From contig NZ_JAAQYM010000008.1 of assembly GCF_012986595.1 (NCBI RefSeq), positions 248,001 to 312,000 of the forward strand: a stretch of DNA of 64,000 bases, given 5' to 3'. Below the pieces are notes generated by a model. That model saw nothing but the letters and a program-made list of their open reading frames with translations. It did not search any database and had not been told where the DNA came from. This stretch comes from Pseudomonas koreensis. GTDB taxonomy: Bacteria; Pseudomonadota; Gammaproteobacteria; Pseudomonadales; Pseudomonadaceae. The position numbers were made by a program, and so were the translations under genes. Position 1 is the first letter of the stretch, and each line of letters starts with the position of its first letter. Below, piece after piece: positions 47,659 to 57,346 of this stretch.

Positions 47659-49271
47659 GTGGTAGTGACTCTGCCGGCTTGCAAGTTGGCCCACTCAATC
47701 CCGAACCGGCCTAGGTATTTTCTCAACCGATCTGCATCATTGGGTTGCGCCTTGGCTTGGCGCGATACACCAAACAATCTGCGCCCTGCATCCGAAATGC
47801 TGTCCGCTTGCCGGCATACTTCAAGTACCGCCTTCAATTGCAGTCGATCGAAGAGGTCCAGGCTATCGGCGTCTCCCGGGAGATCATCTGCCATCCTGTC
47901 CGCTTGCGTCAGCCCCCACGCATAACGCAGCCGATCAATTTCTTCCTGCACTTGGGCCTCATCAATTCGCCCGCTGTCCGCCAGAGTGGCCATCCGGGTA
48001 ATCGACGCTGACAGTTCGCGAAAGTTGCCCAGCCATGCCGCTTCGCGAGAGCTGGCGAAGGCGAGGTAGCGCCGCCGCGCTTCAAGGTTGAAGCGCACTA
48101 GCTGGCCGTGATCGCGAGCGTGACGTTCGAGCTCGAAGTCGATGTTGGGCTCGATGTCTTCGCGGCGGCCGGCCAGGCCTGGCAAATCAAATGTCCAGAG
48201 GTTGATGCGCGCGTACAGATCCTCGCGGAACAGGCCTTCGGCGACGCGGCTGCGCAGGTCACGGTGGGTGCCGGCGATGATCAGGAAGTCGCTATCGACT
48301 TCCTTGTCGGAGCCGAGCGGAAAGAAGCGCTTTTCTTCGATAGCCTTGAGCAGCATCGCTTGTTCGTCCGCGCCCAGCTCACCGATTTCATCGAGAAACA
48401 ACATGCCGCCGTCAGCTGCGCGCAACAGGCCGTCGCGGGCGTTTTGTGCGCCGGTGAAAGCGCCTTTTACATGACCAAACAGAGTCGACATCGCGCCGTC
48501 GCCACGTAAGGTGGCGCAATTGACCTCAACAAACCGCCCCTGCATTTGATGGCGACTGCGCTTGAGTTCGTAGATGCGTCGGGCGAGGAACGATTTGCCG
48601 GCGCCGGTCGGGCCGATCAGCAGCATGGGCGCCTTGGAGCGCACAGCCACGCGTTCAATCTGTTCGATGGAGCGGTTGAACGCCGCATTGCGGGTGGCGA
48701 TGCCGGACTTCAAGAACTCCAGGCCTTCGAGGCGTTTGTTGGCGAAGCGCGAGGCGATGCGGTCATAGCGTGACAGGTCGAGGTCGATCAGGGCGTGTGT
48801 GCCGGTGGCTTGTTCATCTTCACTTTTGCGTCGGGCGGGGGAGGTCTGGATCAGGCGCGCTGGCAGATAGCGTGCTTCGGTCAGCAGGAACCAGCAAATC
48901 TGCGCGACGTGGGTGCCGGTGGTGATGTGAACCAGATAGTCCTCGTGCTCGGTATCGAAGCTGTAGGCCGTCGTGAAGTCATGCAACGCGCCGTAGACCT
49001 CTTCGAAATCCCACGGATTGCGCAGTGCCATGGGGTGCAGCTGGACCTCGGTTTCCGGCGAGACCTGCTGGATATCAGCGCGAACCCGTTCAGCGAGGCT
49101 GATGTCGCGCGCGTCGATACCGTGAATCAGTTCCAGGCGATGGATCAGTACGTCCGGTTGCTGGCACAAGCCAACGCTCGGTCGCCAGTGGCTCCAGCGA
49201 TTGGCGCCCTTGCCAACGCGATCCAGCGTGGCGCCGATAAAACCGATGGCGACAGTACGTTTGTTTGGCAT
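47655..49271 (-). CDS. rtcR: RtcR, sigma54-dependent activator of RNA repair
   Basis: 538 residues. N-terminal about 180 residues form a CARF-type sensor (VHITTGTHVAQICWFLLTEA). The AAA+ core has Walker A GPTGAGKS (220-227) and the sigma54-contact motif GAFTGA in KGAFTGAQNARDG, then FLDEIGELGADEQAMLLKAI. The C-terminal end is a Fis-like DNA-binding region. It activates the divergent ro60-rtcBA operon after RNA damage; 2',3'-cyclic phosphate RNA or related ligands are the proposed signals. Confidence 0.96.
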   Translation of the reverse strand: MPNKRTVAIGFIGATLDRVGKGANRWSHWRPSVGLCQQPDVLIHRLELIHGIDARDISLAERVRADIQQVSPETEVQLHPMALRNPWDFEEVYGALHDFTTAYSFDTEHEDYLVHITTGTHVAQICWFLLTEARYLPARLIQTSPARRKSEDEQATGTHALIDLDLSRYDRIASRFANKRLEGLEFLKSGIATRNAAFNRSIEQIERVAVRSKAPMLLIGPTGAGKSFLARRIYELKRSRHQMQGRFVEVNCATLRGDGAMSTLFGHVKGAFTGAQNARDGLLRAADGGMLFLDEIGELGADEQAMLLKAIEEKRFFPLGSDKEVDSDFLIIAGTHRDLRSRVAEGLFREDLYARINLWTFDLPGLAGRREDIEPNIDFELERHARDHGQLVRFNLEARRRYLAFASSREAAWLGNFRELSASITRMATLADSGRIDEAQVQEEIDRLRYAWGLTQADRMADDLPGDADSLDLFDRLQLKAVLEVCRQADSISDAGRRLFGVSRQAKAQPNDADRLRKYLGRFGIEWANLQAGRVTTT

Positions 49272-49416
49272 GGCTATCTCAGAAGATAAATGACGATATC
49301 AAATGATAGATTTTTCACGCCGGGTTTGTCTTCTGTACAGCTCGAATAAACCGATAGAATTAAAAAAACCGTTATAAATCAATAATATAAAAAATAAATT
49401 TCGCGCTTTTCAAAAA

Positions 49417-49434
49417 TTGGCACAGCCACTGCAA
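49417..49434 (+). promoter_or_regulatory. Sigma54 promoter of the RNA-repair operon
   Basis: TTGGCAC-AGCCA-CTGCAA: GG and GC of the -24/-12 elements are separated by 10 nt, as required. It lies 42 bp before the ro60 start. The AT-rich region 49300-49410 should contain the RtcR activator sites. Confidence 0.85.
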
Positions 49435-49475
49435 TGTTTGTTGCAACGAACAGGACAACAGAGCGAGATGCCACG

Positions 49476-51023
49476 ATGGCCAACTTCAAACTCTTCAACA
49501 CGCAATCGAAACAGCTGCCAGCCTGCGACACGTTGAATGCCTCCGGCGCCTCGGCATATGCCTACACCCCGAAGCATCAACTGGCTCAACTGGCTGTCAC
49601 CGGTTGCCTGAACCAGACCTTTTACGCCAGCGCTGAAAGTCAGCTGGATCAAGTGTTGAAGCTGGTGGGCGAGCTCGACAGCCGGTTCGTGGCGAAGGCT
49701 GCTATTTACGCTCGCCAAAAGGGCCACATGAAGGACATGCCGGCGTTGCTGCTGGCGGCGCTGACGGCGAATCGGTCGACGTTGGTACCGGAGGTGTTTG
49801 AACAAGTGATCGACAGCGGCAAGATGTTGCGCAACTACGTGCAGATCCTGCGCAGTGGCGCCACCGGGCGCAAATCCCTTGGTTCGCAACCCAAGCGTCT
49901 GGTGCAGAACTGGCTGAACGGCGCGACCGAACGTCAACTGCTGCAAGCGTCGATTGGCAACCAGCCATCGCTGGCGGATGTGGTGAAGATGGTTCATCCG
50001 AAACCGGCTGAGGCCTGGCGCGAAGCGTTCTTCGCGTGGTTGATCGGTAAACCGGTGGATGTGCAGGCATTGCCTGAGTTGACCCGCGATCTGCTGGCAT
50101 TTCGCAGCGGTGCGAGTCACCAAGTACCCGCGGTACCGTTCCAACTGCTCGGCAACGAAACCCTGAGCAAAGAGCAATGGGCTGCGCAGGCTTACAACAT
50201 GGGCTGGCAGGGATTGCGCATCAACCTCAACACCCTGGCCCGGCATGGCGCGTTCGAGGTGCCGGGTTGCGTCGAGTACGTGGCGGCGCGACTGGCAGAT
50301 CCGCAAGAAGTGGCCAACGCGCGGGTTTATCCGTACCAGTTGCTGGCGGCCTACCGGATGGTTGGCGATAACGTACCGCTGCAGATCCGCGAGGCATTGC
50401 AGGACGCACTTGAGTTATCGCTGGCAAACGTGCCGAAGCTGGAAGGCGCAGTGGTGGTTTGCCCGGATGTTTCGGGTTCGATGGGCAGCCCGGCCACCGG
50501 CTATCGTCAGGGCGCGACCACGGCGGTGCGTTGCATCGATGTGGCGGCGCTGGTCGCGGCAGCGGTGTTGCGCAAACAGCCGGCGGCGCGGGTGATGCCG
50601 TTCGAAGTGAACGTGGTGGATATCAAGCTCAACCCACGGGACAGCGTAATCAGCAATGCGGAGAAACTGGCCGCGGCCTTTGGCGGCGGCACCAACTGCT
50701 CGGCGCCGCTGAAGAAACTGGCGGACAGCAAGGCCAAGGTCGATACGCTGATTCTGGTATCGGACAACGAGTCCTGGATCGACACGCGGCGCCGTGGTGC
50801 CAGTGAGACCCTGCTGCAGTGGGAGCGCATCAAGCGGATCAACCCGCAGGCGCGTCTGGTGTGTATCGATATCCAGCCGGGTTACGCAACGCAGGCAGCG
50901 GACCGCGATGACATTCTGAATGTCGGCGGTTTCTGCGATGCAGTATTCGATGTCGTCGAGCAGTTCACCTGCGGTCGTTACGGCGCGCAGCACTGGGTCG
51001 AAGCGATCGAGAACATGCAATGA
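49476..51023 (+). CDS. rsr: Ro60-like TROVE-domain RNA-binding protein (Rsr)
   Basis: 515 residues from ATG at 49476. A helical-repeat TROVE ring (about 1-340: KHQLAQLAVTGCLNQTFYAS, AAIYARQKGHMKDMPALLLA) is joined to a von Willebrand A domain with MIDAS DVSGSMGS and downstream GGGTNCSAPL and SDNESW. Binds Y RNAs and structured or damaged RNAs; bacterial Rsr links to RNA decay and repair. First gene of the operon; the Y-RNA-like region follows. Confidence 0.95.
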   Translation: MANFKLFNTQSKQLPACDTLNASGASAYAYTPKHQLAQLAVTGCLNQTFYASAESQLDQVLKLVGELDSRFVAKAAIYARQKGHMKDMPALLLAALTANRSTLVPEVFEQVIDSGKMLRNYVQILRSGATGRKSLGSQPKRLVQNWLNGATERQLLQASIGNQPSLADVVKMVHPKPAEAWREAFFAWLIGKPVDVQALPELTRDLLAFRSGASHQVPAVPFQLLGNETLSKEQWAAQAYNMGWQGLRINLNTLARHGAFEVPGCVEYVAARLADPQEVANARVYPYQLLAAYRMVGDNVPLQIREALQDALELSLANVPKLEGAVVVCPDVSGSMGSPATGYRQGATTAVRCIDVAALVAAAVLRKQPAARVMPFEVNVVDIKLNPRDSVISNAEKLAAAFGGGTNCSAPLKKLADSKAKVDTLILVSDNESWIDTRRRGASETLLQWERIKRINPQARLVCIDIQPGYATQAADRDDILNVGGFCDAVFDVVEQFTCGRYGAQHWVEAIENMQ

Positions 51024-51089
51024 ATTGATTTGTCACAGGCGCTGAATGCCGGTGGGACTACATCCAAGACGTCTCATCAAACCCTTGTC

Positions 51090-51300
51090 AGCGTGTGTGA
51101 CGGCACGAATGCCTGATGGCTGTACATCTGAGGCCGGTTAATCCCGGTGCGCGGCAACGCGCAACAGTCATCAACCTTTGTCGTGCCACCTTACTGAAAA
51201 AGAAGGCAGCGAATGCAACAGGTACTCCATCGGAACGCGGGTTCGAATCCCTCCCCGGCAACGGGGGCTCGACTGGCAGAGCCACAGTGTCTGTTTTTTT
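51090..51300 (+). ncRNA. Y-RNA-like non-coding RNA between rsr and rtcB
   Basis: GGCACGA (51102-51108) can pair with TCGTGCC (51181-51187), enclosing about 70 nt with further hairpins (GCGCGGCAACGCGC). Downstream is a tRNA-like T arm, GCGGGTTCGAATCCCTCC (51237-51254), then GGCTC/GAGCC and a T run ending at 51300. Bacterial Y RNAs (YrlA) with tRNA-like modules are encoded at this place in rsr-rtcBA operons. Limits are approximate. Confidence 0.65.
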
Positions 51301-51358
51301 GTCGCTGCACATGACGGAACAACGCCGACTCATTGGCCAACGAATAAAGAATAGAGAA

Positions 51359-52585
51359 ATGAAAAAACACACGTACCAACTGCTCGAAGTCGCCAACGGC
51401 AAGCCGATCAAACTCTGGACCGAAGGTGTCCCGGTAGAAACCGAGGCCCGTGAGCAACTGATGAACACGGCAAAGATGCCGTTCATCTTCAAGCATCTGG
51501 CGGTGATGCCGGATGTGCATCTGGGCAAGGGCTCGACCATTGGCAGCGTGATTCCGACGGTGGGCGCGATCATTCCAGCGGCCGTCGGCGTGGACATCGG
51601 TTGCGGCATGATCGCCGCACGCACGTCGCTGACCGCTGCCGACCTGCCGGACAACCTGCAGGGGCTGCGCAGCGCCATCGAGCAAGCGGTGCCCCATGGC
51701 CGCAGTTCGACCCGTTCGCGGCGCGACAAGGGCGCATGGGACGAGGTTCCGCAGCAAGCCGATCAGGCCTGGGCGGGGCTTCAGCCTCGATTCAAGCTGA
51801 TCACCGACAAGTACCCGAAACTGGCCAACACCAACAACCGTGGGCATCTGGGCACGCTCGGCAGCGGTAATCACTTCATCGAAGTGTGCCTGGATGAAGC
51901 CAACCGGGTCTGGTTCATGTTGCACAGTGGTTCTCGCGGCGTCGGTAACGCCATTGGCAACCTGTTCATTCAGATGGCTCAGGCGGATATGCGGCAACAC
52001 ATTGCCAACCTGCCGGATCGTGACCTGGCGTATTTCGAAGAAGGCAGCCAGCACTTCGATGATTACGTGGAAGCGGTGAGCTGGGCGCAGGACTTCGCCA
52101 GACAGAACCGCGAACTGATGATGCGCGCGGTGATTCAGGCCACGCGCCAGATCATTCGCAAGCCGTTCGAGGTGGCGCTGGAAGCGGTCAACTGCCACCA
52201 CAACTATGTGCAGAAAGAGCGGCATTTCGGCGAAGAAGTCTTGGTCACCCGCAAAGGCGCGGTGTCGGCGAAGAAAGGTGAGCTGGGGATCATTCCGGGT
52301 TCGATGGGCGCCAAAAGTTTCATTGTGCGCGGTCTGGGCAACGAAGAGTCGTTCAGCTCCTGCAGCCACGGCGCCGGGCGGACCATGAGCCGCACCAAGG
52401 CCAGGAACACCTTCACCGTCGAAGACCAGATCCGCGCCACGGCGCATGTCGAGTGCCGCAAGGACGAAGCGGTGATCGACGAAATTCCGATGGCCTACAA
52501 GGACATCGACAAAGTCATGCACGCCCAGCGCGAGTTGGTGGAAGTGCTGCACACCCTGCGGCAAGTGGTGTGCGTCAAAGGATAA
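51359..52585 (+). CDS. rtcB: RtcB RNA ligase
   Basis: 408 residues from ATG at 51359, the usual length; an upstream frame would cross the Y-RNA-like region. Metal and GMP-binding motifs are present: MPDVHLGKGSTIGSVIPT, GVDIGCGMIAA, GSGNHFIEV, HSGSRGVGN, and CHHNYVQKE; the guanylated His lies in CSHGAGR. RtcB joins 2',3'-cyclic-phosphate or 3'-phosphate RNA to 5'-OH ends. Central enzyme of this repair operon. Confidence 0.97.
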   Translation: MKKHTYQLLEVANGKPIKLWTEGVPVETEAREQLMNTAKMPFIFKHLAVMPDVHLGKGSTIGSVIPTVGAIIPAAVGVDIGCGMIAARTSLTAADLPDNLQGLRSAIEQAVPHGRSSTRSRRDKGAWDEVPQQADQAWAGLQPRFKLITDKYPKLANTNNRGHLGTLGSGNHFIEVCLDEANRVWFMLHSGSRGVGNAIGNLFIQMAQADMRQHIANLPDRDLAYFEEGSQHFDDYVEAVSWAQDFARQNRELMMRAVIQATRQIIRKPFEVALEAVNCHHNYVQKERHFGEEVLVTRKGAVSAKKGELGIIPGSMGAKSFIVRGLGNEESFSSCSHGAGRTMSRTKARNTFTVEDQIRATAHVECRKDEAVIDEIPMAYKDIDKVMHAQRELVEVLHTLRQVVCVKG

Positions 52586-52599
52586 AAGGGTCAGCAGTC

Positions 52600-53388
52600 A
52601 TGGAATTTGCAGAACGCCACCCGCTGTGCGACACGATGCGTGCGCGGGTGCTGGAAGAGTTGGCGCGTATAGAGCGCGAGCGCAACGTCACGGTGTTATA
52701 CGCCTGTGAGTCTGGCAGTCGGGCCTGGGGCTTTGCCTCGACCGACAGCGACTACGACGTAAGGTTTGTGTATGTGGAAAAACCGCAGTGGTTCGTTCAG
52801 GTCGATACACCGCGCGATGTGATCGAGCGGCCATTGGACGATGAACTGGATGTCAGCGGCTGGGAACTGCGCAAGACCCTCGGGTTGTTGCGCAAGTCCA
52901 ACCCGACGTTGCTGGAGTGGCTCGACTCGCCATTGGTGTACCGCAGCGAAAGCGCACAGGTTGCACAACTGCGTGAGCTGGCCGAAGCATTCTACAGCCC
53001 GCCGGCAGCCCGCAATCACTATCTGTCGATGGCGAAAAACAACTTTCGCCAGTACCTGCAAGGCGACAGTGTGCGGTTCAAGAAGTACTTCTACGTGCTG
53101 CGGCCATTGCTGGCGGTGCGCTGGATCGATCAGGGGCGCGGGCGTCCACCGATGACCTTCGCCGACCTGCTGACCACGGTCGATGACCGCGCATTGCTCG
53201 CTGAAGTCGACGAGTTACTGGCACTTAAACGCAATGCCGACGAGAGCACCTACGGTCCGCGCCGCCCGGCGCTGCACAGGTTCATCACTGCCGAACTCGA
53301 ACGCGATGTGCCCACATTACCCAGAACACAGGAAGACTCGCGACGACTGGATGACTACCTCAGGGACACTGTCGGGTTGTACGCGTAA
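52600..53388 (+). CDS. RlaP-type nucleotidyltransferase
   Basis: 262 residues from ATG at 52600. The polymerase-beta-type motif is ESGSRAWGFASTDSDYDVRF (GS...DSDYD). This family (RNA-ligase-associated predicted nucleotidyltransferase) often accompanies RtcB and Rsr and may modify RNA or nucleotides in repair. The enzyme activity is not demonstrated by sequence alone. Placed between rtcB and rtcA with short gaps, so co-transcribed. Confidence 0.88.
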   Translation: MEFAERHPLCDTMRARVLEELARIERERNVTVLYACESGSRAWGFASTDSDYDVRFVYVEKPQWFVQVDTPRDVIERPLDDELDVSGWELRKTLGLLRKSNPTLLEWLDSPLVYRSESAQVAQLRELAEAFYSPPAARNHYLSMAKNNFRQYLQGDSVRFKKYFYVLRPLLAVRWIDQGRGRPPMTFADLLTTVDDRALLAEVDELLALKRNADESTYGPRRPALHRFITAELERDVPTLPRTQEDSRRLDDYLRDTVGLYA

Positions 53389-53396
53389 GGATTGAA

Positions 53397-54425
53397 ATGG
53401 AACAGCAAGTGATTGAACTGGACGGCGCGATTGGCGGCGGTCAGGTGTTGCGCAGCGCGCTGAGCCTGTCGATGGTGACGGGCCAGGCGTTTCGCATTAA
53501 ACAGATTCGCGCTCGCCGCAGTCGACCGGGATTGTTGCGTCAGCATTTGACGGCCGTGATGGCCGCCGCCGAAGTCTGTGGTGCGCGGATCGCGGGAGCG
53601 GAGTTGGGCTCGCAGGAGCTGCATTTCGAGCCGGGAGCGATTCGTTCGGGTGATTACCGGTTTGCGATTGGCACGGCCGGTAGTTGCACGTTGGTGTTGC
53701 AAACATTGCTCCCTGCGCTGTTGCAGGCGCCGGGCACAAGTCGCGTACGGATCAGCGGCGGTACGCATAACCCATTGGCGCCGCCTGCCGATTTCCTCAC
53801 CCGCAGTTGGTTGCCGTTAATGCGGCGCATGGGGGCCGGTATTGAGCTGGATCTGTTGCGTCACGGCTTTGTCCCGGCCGGTGGTGGTGAAATCGATGTC
53901 ACGGTGCAGCCGTCGCAACTGACGCCGCTGGACCTATGTGAGCGCGGGGCGCTGCTGTCGCATGAAGCCTTGGCGCTGACGGCCGGTCTCGCACCGAGCG
54001 TCGCCGAGCGTGAACTGAGTCAGGTGGCGAAACGCCTGCGCTGGTCACCGGAAATGCTGCATCCGATCACGCTCGATCCGGCGCGTGGCCCCGGTAATGT
54101 GTTGTTGCTGGAGTACGTGTTCGAGCAGGTCACCGAAGTCTTCAGTGCCTTTGGCCAGGTGTTGTTACGGGCGGAGAAGGTCGCTGATACCGCAATCAAT
54201 CAGGCGGCAGACTGGTTACGCAGTGACGCTGCGGTGGCGGAACACCTCGCCGACCAGTTGCTGCTGCCGATGGCGCTGGCGGGCGGCGGATCATTTACTA
54301 CCCCAAGAATGACCGAACATCTGCACAGCAATATCGCGGTGATCGAGCGCTTCTTGCCAGTGAACATCGAATACTCGGAAGCGGGCGCCGAGCGTCTGCG
54401 GGTTGAGGTCCGCGGCGGTCGCTGA
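53397..54425 (+). CDS. rtcA: RtcA RNA 3'-phosphate cyclase
   Basis: 342 residues. Begins IELDGAIGGGQVLRSALSLS, with RPGLLRQHLTAVMAAAEVCG, TAGSCTLVLQTLLPALL and RISGGTHNPLAPPADFL, all typical. Converts RNA 3'-phosphate to 2',3'-cyclic phosphate with ATP through a His adenylate near the C-terminus. Last gene of the operon. Confidence 0.96.
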   Translation: MEQQVIELDGAIGGGQVLRSALSLSMVTGQAFRIKQIRARRSRPGLLRQHLTAVMAAAEVCGARIAGAELGSQELHFEPGAIRSGDYRFAIGTAGSCTLVLQTLLPALLQAPGTSRVRISGGTHNPLAPPADFLTRSWLPLMRRMGAGIELDLLRHGFVPAGGGEIDVTVQPSQLTPLDLCERGALLSHEALALTAGLAPSVAERELSQVAKRLRWSPEMLHPITLDPARGPGNVLLLEYVFEQVTEVFSAFGQVLLRAEKVADTAINQAADWLRSDAAVAEHLADQLLLPMALAGGGSFTTPRMTEHLHSNIAVIERFLPVNIEYSEAGAERLRVEVRGGR

Positions 54426-54531
54426 TCACGTCGCAGGTCCAGGTCAATCTCGGAAAAGCGGCAATTTGCTGGCCCCCAGGCTTGAGCATCCCCGGCAAAC
54501 TCGCCTTTTTTCAAAAGGTTAGGTTGGCTAT

Positions 54532-54861
54532 ATGCGGACGATTTTCATAACCGTTGCAACGCTTTCCCTGGCTGCGTTCGCCTCGGGAGTTCAGGCGAAA
54601 GAGTTGAGCAAGAGTCATCGTTTTGCCTGTACGTGGGGTTCGGACATTGCCGCCGGTGCCCAGCAGTCGAAGCTGTCGGGGATCTCGTTGTACGGCGCGC
54701 GTAAACAACTGCAGGTGCGCAAGTTCCAGCAACCGTGGATGCGCATGACGGCGATGGGAATTACCGAGCAGACGTATAACAGCACGTCGAAGCTCAAACC
54801 TGCGGCGGTCAAGCAGACCTATTACGAACAATGCGTGCGGCATGAGCTGGCCCAGCGCTAA
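54532..54861 (+). CDS. Small exported hypothetical protein
   Basis: 109 residues. Signal peptide (RTIFITVATLSLAAFASGVQ with cut after AKE region). Mature part has Cys near 34 and near 102, able to form a disulfide. No family recognised. Own terminator downstream. Confidence 0.7.
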   Translation: MRTIFITVATLSLAAFASGVQAKELSKSHRFACTWGSDIAAGAQQSKLSGISLYGARKQLQVRKFQQPWMRMTAMGITEQTYNSTSKLKPAAVKQTYYEQCVRHELAQR

Positions 54862-54863
54862 TC

Positions 54864-54896
54864 AAAAAAGCCCAACCTGAAGAGGTTGGGCTTTTT
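54864..54896. terminator. Bidirectional terminator between convergent genes
   Basis: AAAAAAGCCCAACCT-GAAG-AGGTTGGGCTTTTT; serves the gene ending at 54861 and the leftward gene ending at 54919. Confidence 0.9.
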
Positions 54897-54918
54897 CATG
54901 CCTGACGAGACGTTAGCG

Positions 54919-55332
54919 TTACTGGTCGCTTTCGCAATTGACCATCCACGCCACGCCAAAACGATCGACCAGCATGCCAAAACGCACGGCCCAGAATGTC
55001 GTTTCCAGCGGCATGTCGACCCGACCGTCCTTGGCCAGCGCATTAAACACCCGCTCGGCTTCGGCAATGCTGTCAACATTGAGCGAGATCGAGCAACCGC
55101 TCATGCCTCCGGTTGGCCGGTCGGGCGTGGTGTCGGAGGCCATGATCATCTGGTCGCCGACTTTCAGGCAGGTGTGGATCACCAGGTGGTGGTGCTCTTT
55201 CGGCACGTGTTCGGCGGCGGGTGTTTCGCCGAAGGTCATCATCGCTTCGAGTTTGCCTTGCAAGGCTTGTTCGTAAAAGGTGAAGGCCTCGCGGCAGTTG
55301 CCGTTGAAGATCAGATAGGGATTGATTCTCAT
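54919..55332 (-). CDS. VOC/PhnB-like protein
   Basis: 137 residues from ATG at 55332 (AGGAA upstream). Opens MRINPYLIFNGNCREAFTFY, with GGMSGCSISLNVDSIAEAER and ending FGVAWMVNCE, the standard PhnB/YjdN-like glyoxalase fold. Catalytic role unknown. Confidence 0.88.
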   Translation of the reverse strand: MRINPYLIFNGNCREAFTFYEQALQGKLEAMMTFGETPAAEHVPKEHHHLVIHTCLKVGDQMIMASDTTPDRPTGGMSGCSISLNVDSIAEAERVFNALAKDGRVDMPLETTFWAVRFGMLVDRFGVAWMVNCESDQ

Positions 55333-55534
55333 GGTGGCGTTCCTGGCAGTAGGCGCGGAGAGAGGCGATTTTCGCCAGGTTCCGCGAAAGGCGGTTAAAC
55401 CATAGCAAAGCATTGGACGCCGCAATGGTCAGCGTTTTTCCAGATGTTTTTCTTCTGAAAACGCCGCGCTTCAGCACGGATAAAACCTGCGGAGTACCAT
55501 GACACCCTGTACGACCTATCGAGCTTGATCTGCC

Positions 55535-57346
55535 ATGCCTTTGATTTCCCGCTTCAACGCCCTGTTCGATCAGGCCCGGCGCGCCTTGCTTCTGGTCTGG
55601 GCGACATCACGCGGGTTGTTTCTGGGCCTGGTGCTGGCGACGTTGGTTGCCGGTGTATTGCCGGCATTGGCCGCTTGGCTTGGCCAGCGCATTGTCGACG
55701 CGGTGGTGGCGGCGATGCAGTTGCATGCGCAGCAGGGCGATGCGCCGCTGTGGCCGGTGTTGCGTTACGTGCTGATGGAGGCGGGGGTGTTGGCGCTGTT
55801 GTCCGGCACGCAACGGGCGTTGTCGGTCCAGCAGTCGCTGTTGCGCGTGCAATTGGGGCAGAAGGTCAACACGCTGATTCTGGAAAAGGCGCAGACCCTG
55901 TCGCTGGTGCAGTTCGAGAACTCCGAGTTCTACGACAAGCTGGTTCGCGTGCGCCGCGAAGCTTCGACCCGGCCCCTGGCGTTGGTGATGAAGTCGCTGG
56001 GCCTGATCCAGAACCTGATCATGCTGATCAGCTTTGGTGTGCTGCTGGTGCATTTTTCGCCGTGGGCGCTGGTGTTGCTGGTGGTCGGCGCATTACCGGT
56101 GTTCTTCGCCGAAGCGCATTTTTCCGGCGACGCTTTCCGCTTGTTCACCCGTCGCGCCCCAGAAAGTCGGCAGCAAAATTACATCGAAACCTTGCTGTCC
56201 CATGAGGCCTACATCAAAGAGGTCAAGCTGTTTGGCTTCGCCCCGTTGCTGTTGCAACGCTATCGGGACACGTTTGCCAAGCTCTATGCCGAAGACCGAC
56301 GCCTGACTTTGCGTCGCGATGGCTGGGGTTTCGGTCTCGGCTTGCTCGGCACTGGCGCGTTCTATCTGGCCTATGCCTGGGTGGTGATCGACGCGGTGCA
56401 CGGCAACATCAGTCTGGGCCAGATGACCATGTACCTGGTGCTGTTCAAGCAGGGGCAGAGCGCAGTCAGCAGCAGCTTGAGTGCAATCAGCGGCTTGTAT
56501 GAGGACGGTCTGTACCTGTCGAACCTGTACGAATACCTGGCTGAACCGGTGCTGGCCGACTCCGGTCACCTCACTGTCGGCGCGCAGCCGGGCGATGGCC
56601 TGCGCTTTGAAAATGTCGGTTTCCGATATCCCGGCGCCAACCGTGCGGCGCTCGAAGGCATCGATCTGCATCTGGTGCCGGGCAAAAGCATCGCGCTGGT
56701 GGGGGAGAACGGCTCAGGCAAGACCACATTGATCAAACTGCTGACCCGTCTTTACCGGCCCGATCAAGGCCGTATCCTGCTTGATGGCAGCGACTTGCAG
56801 GATTGGGAGGAGACCACATTGCGCCGGCGTATCGGCGTGATTTTTCAGGACTACATCCGTTACCAGTTCACCGTGGGTGAAAACATCGGTGTCGGCGATA
56901 CTTCGGCGTTCGATGAAGAGTCACGCTGGAAGGCCGCGGCTATCGAAGGCATGGCGGCGCCGTTCATTGAGGGCCTCGACCGCGGCTATGCCACGCAGTT
57001 GGGCCGCTGGTTTGCCGGTGGCCAGGAATTGTCCGGTGGGCAATGGCAGAAGATTGCCTTGTCCCGGGCGTACATGCGCCGTGACGCCGACATCCTGATC
57101 CTCGACGAACCGACCTCGGCGCTGGACCCGGCGGCGGAAGCGGCGGTGTTCGAGCATTTCAGCCAGCACACCGAAGGTCGCATGACCTTGTTGATCTCCC
57201 ACCGATTTTCCAGTGTGCGCAACGCCGACCAGATTTTGGTGCTGGAGGGTGGGCGGATACTGGAGCAGGGCGATCACGACAGTCTGATCGCCGCCAACGG
57301 ACACTACGCCAGCCTGTTCGACTTGCAGGCCCGTGGCTATCGCTAG
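55535..57346 (+). CDS. ABC exporter, fused permease and ATPase
   Basis: 603 residues. N-terminal six-helix permease (about 1-320), C-terminal ATPase with Walker A GENGSGKTT, signature LSGGQWQKIAL, Walker B ILILDEPTSALD and H-loop SHRFS. A half-transporter that should act as a homodimer. The substrate is not indicated by neighbours. It ends 4 bp inside the convergent hydrolase gene. Confidence 0.9.
   Translation: MPLISRFNALFDQARRALLLVWATSRGLFLGLVLATLVAGVLPALAAWLGQRIVDAVVAAMQLHAQQGDAPLWPVLRYVLMEAGVLALLSGTQRALSVQQSLLRVQLGQKVNTLILEKAQTLSLVQFENSEFYDKLVRVRREASTRPLALVMKSLGLIQNLIMLISFGVLLVHFSPWALVLLVVGALPVFFAEAHFSGDAFRLFTRRAPESRQQNYIETLLSHEAYIKEVKLFGFAPLLLQRYRDTFAKLYAEDRRLTLRRDGWGFGLGLLGTGAFYLAYAWVVIDAVHGNISLGQMTMYLVLFKQGQSAVSSSLSAISGLYEDGLYLSNLYEYLAEPVLADSGHLTVGAQPGDGLRFENVGFRYPGANRAALEGIDLHLVPGKSIALVGENGSGKTTLIKLLTRLYRPDQGRILLDGSDLQDWEETTLRRRIGVIFQDYIRYQFTVGENIGVGDTSAFDEESRWKAAAIEGMAAPFIEGLDRGYATQLGRWFAGGQELSGGQWQKIALSRAYMRRDADILILDEPTSALDPAAEAAVFEHFSQHTEGRMTLLISHRFSSVRNADQILVLEGGRILEQGDHDSLIAANGHYASLFDLQARGYR

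Noticed and set aside
51116..51358. N-terminal extension of RtcB
   Set aside because: It would translate the Y-RNA-like region and exceeds the 408-residue family length.
51191..52564. 457-residue reverse open frame
   Set aside because: Antisense to rtcB, whose active-site motifs are complete.
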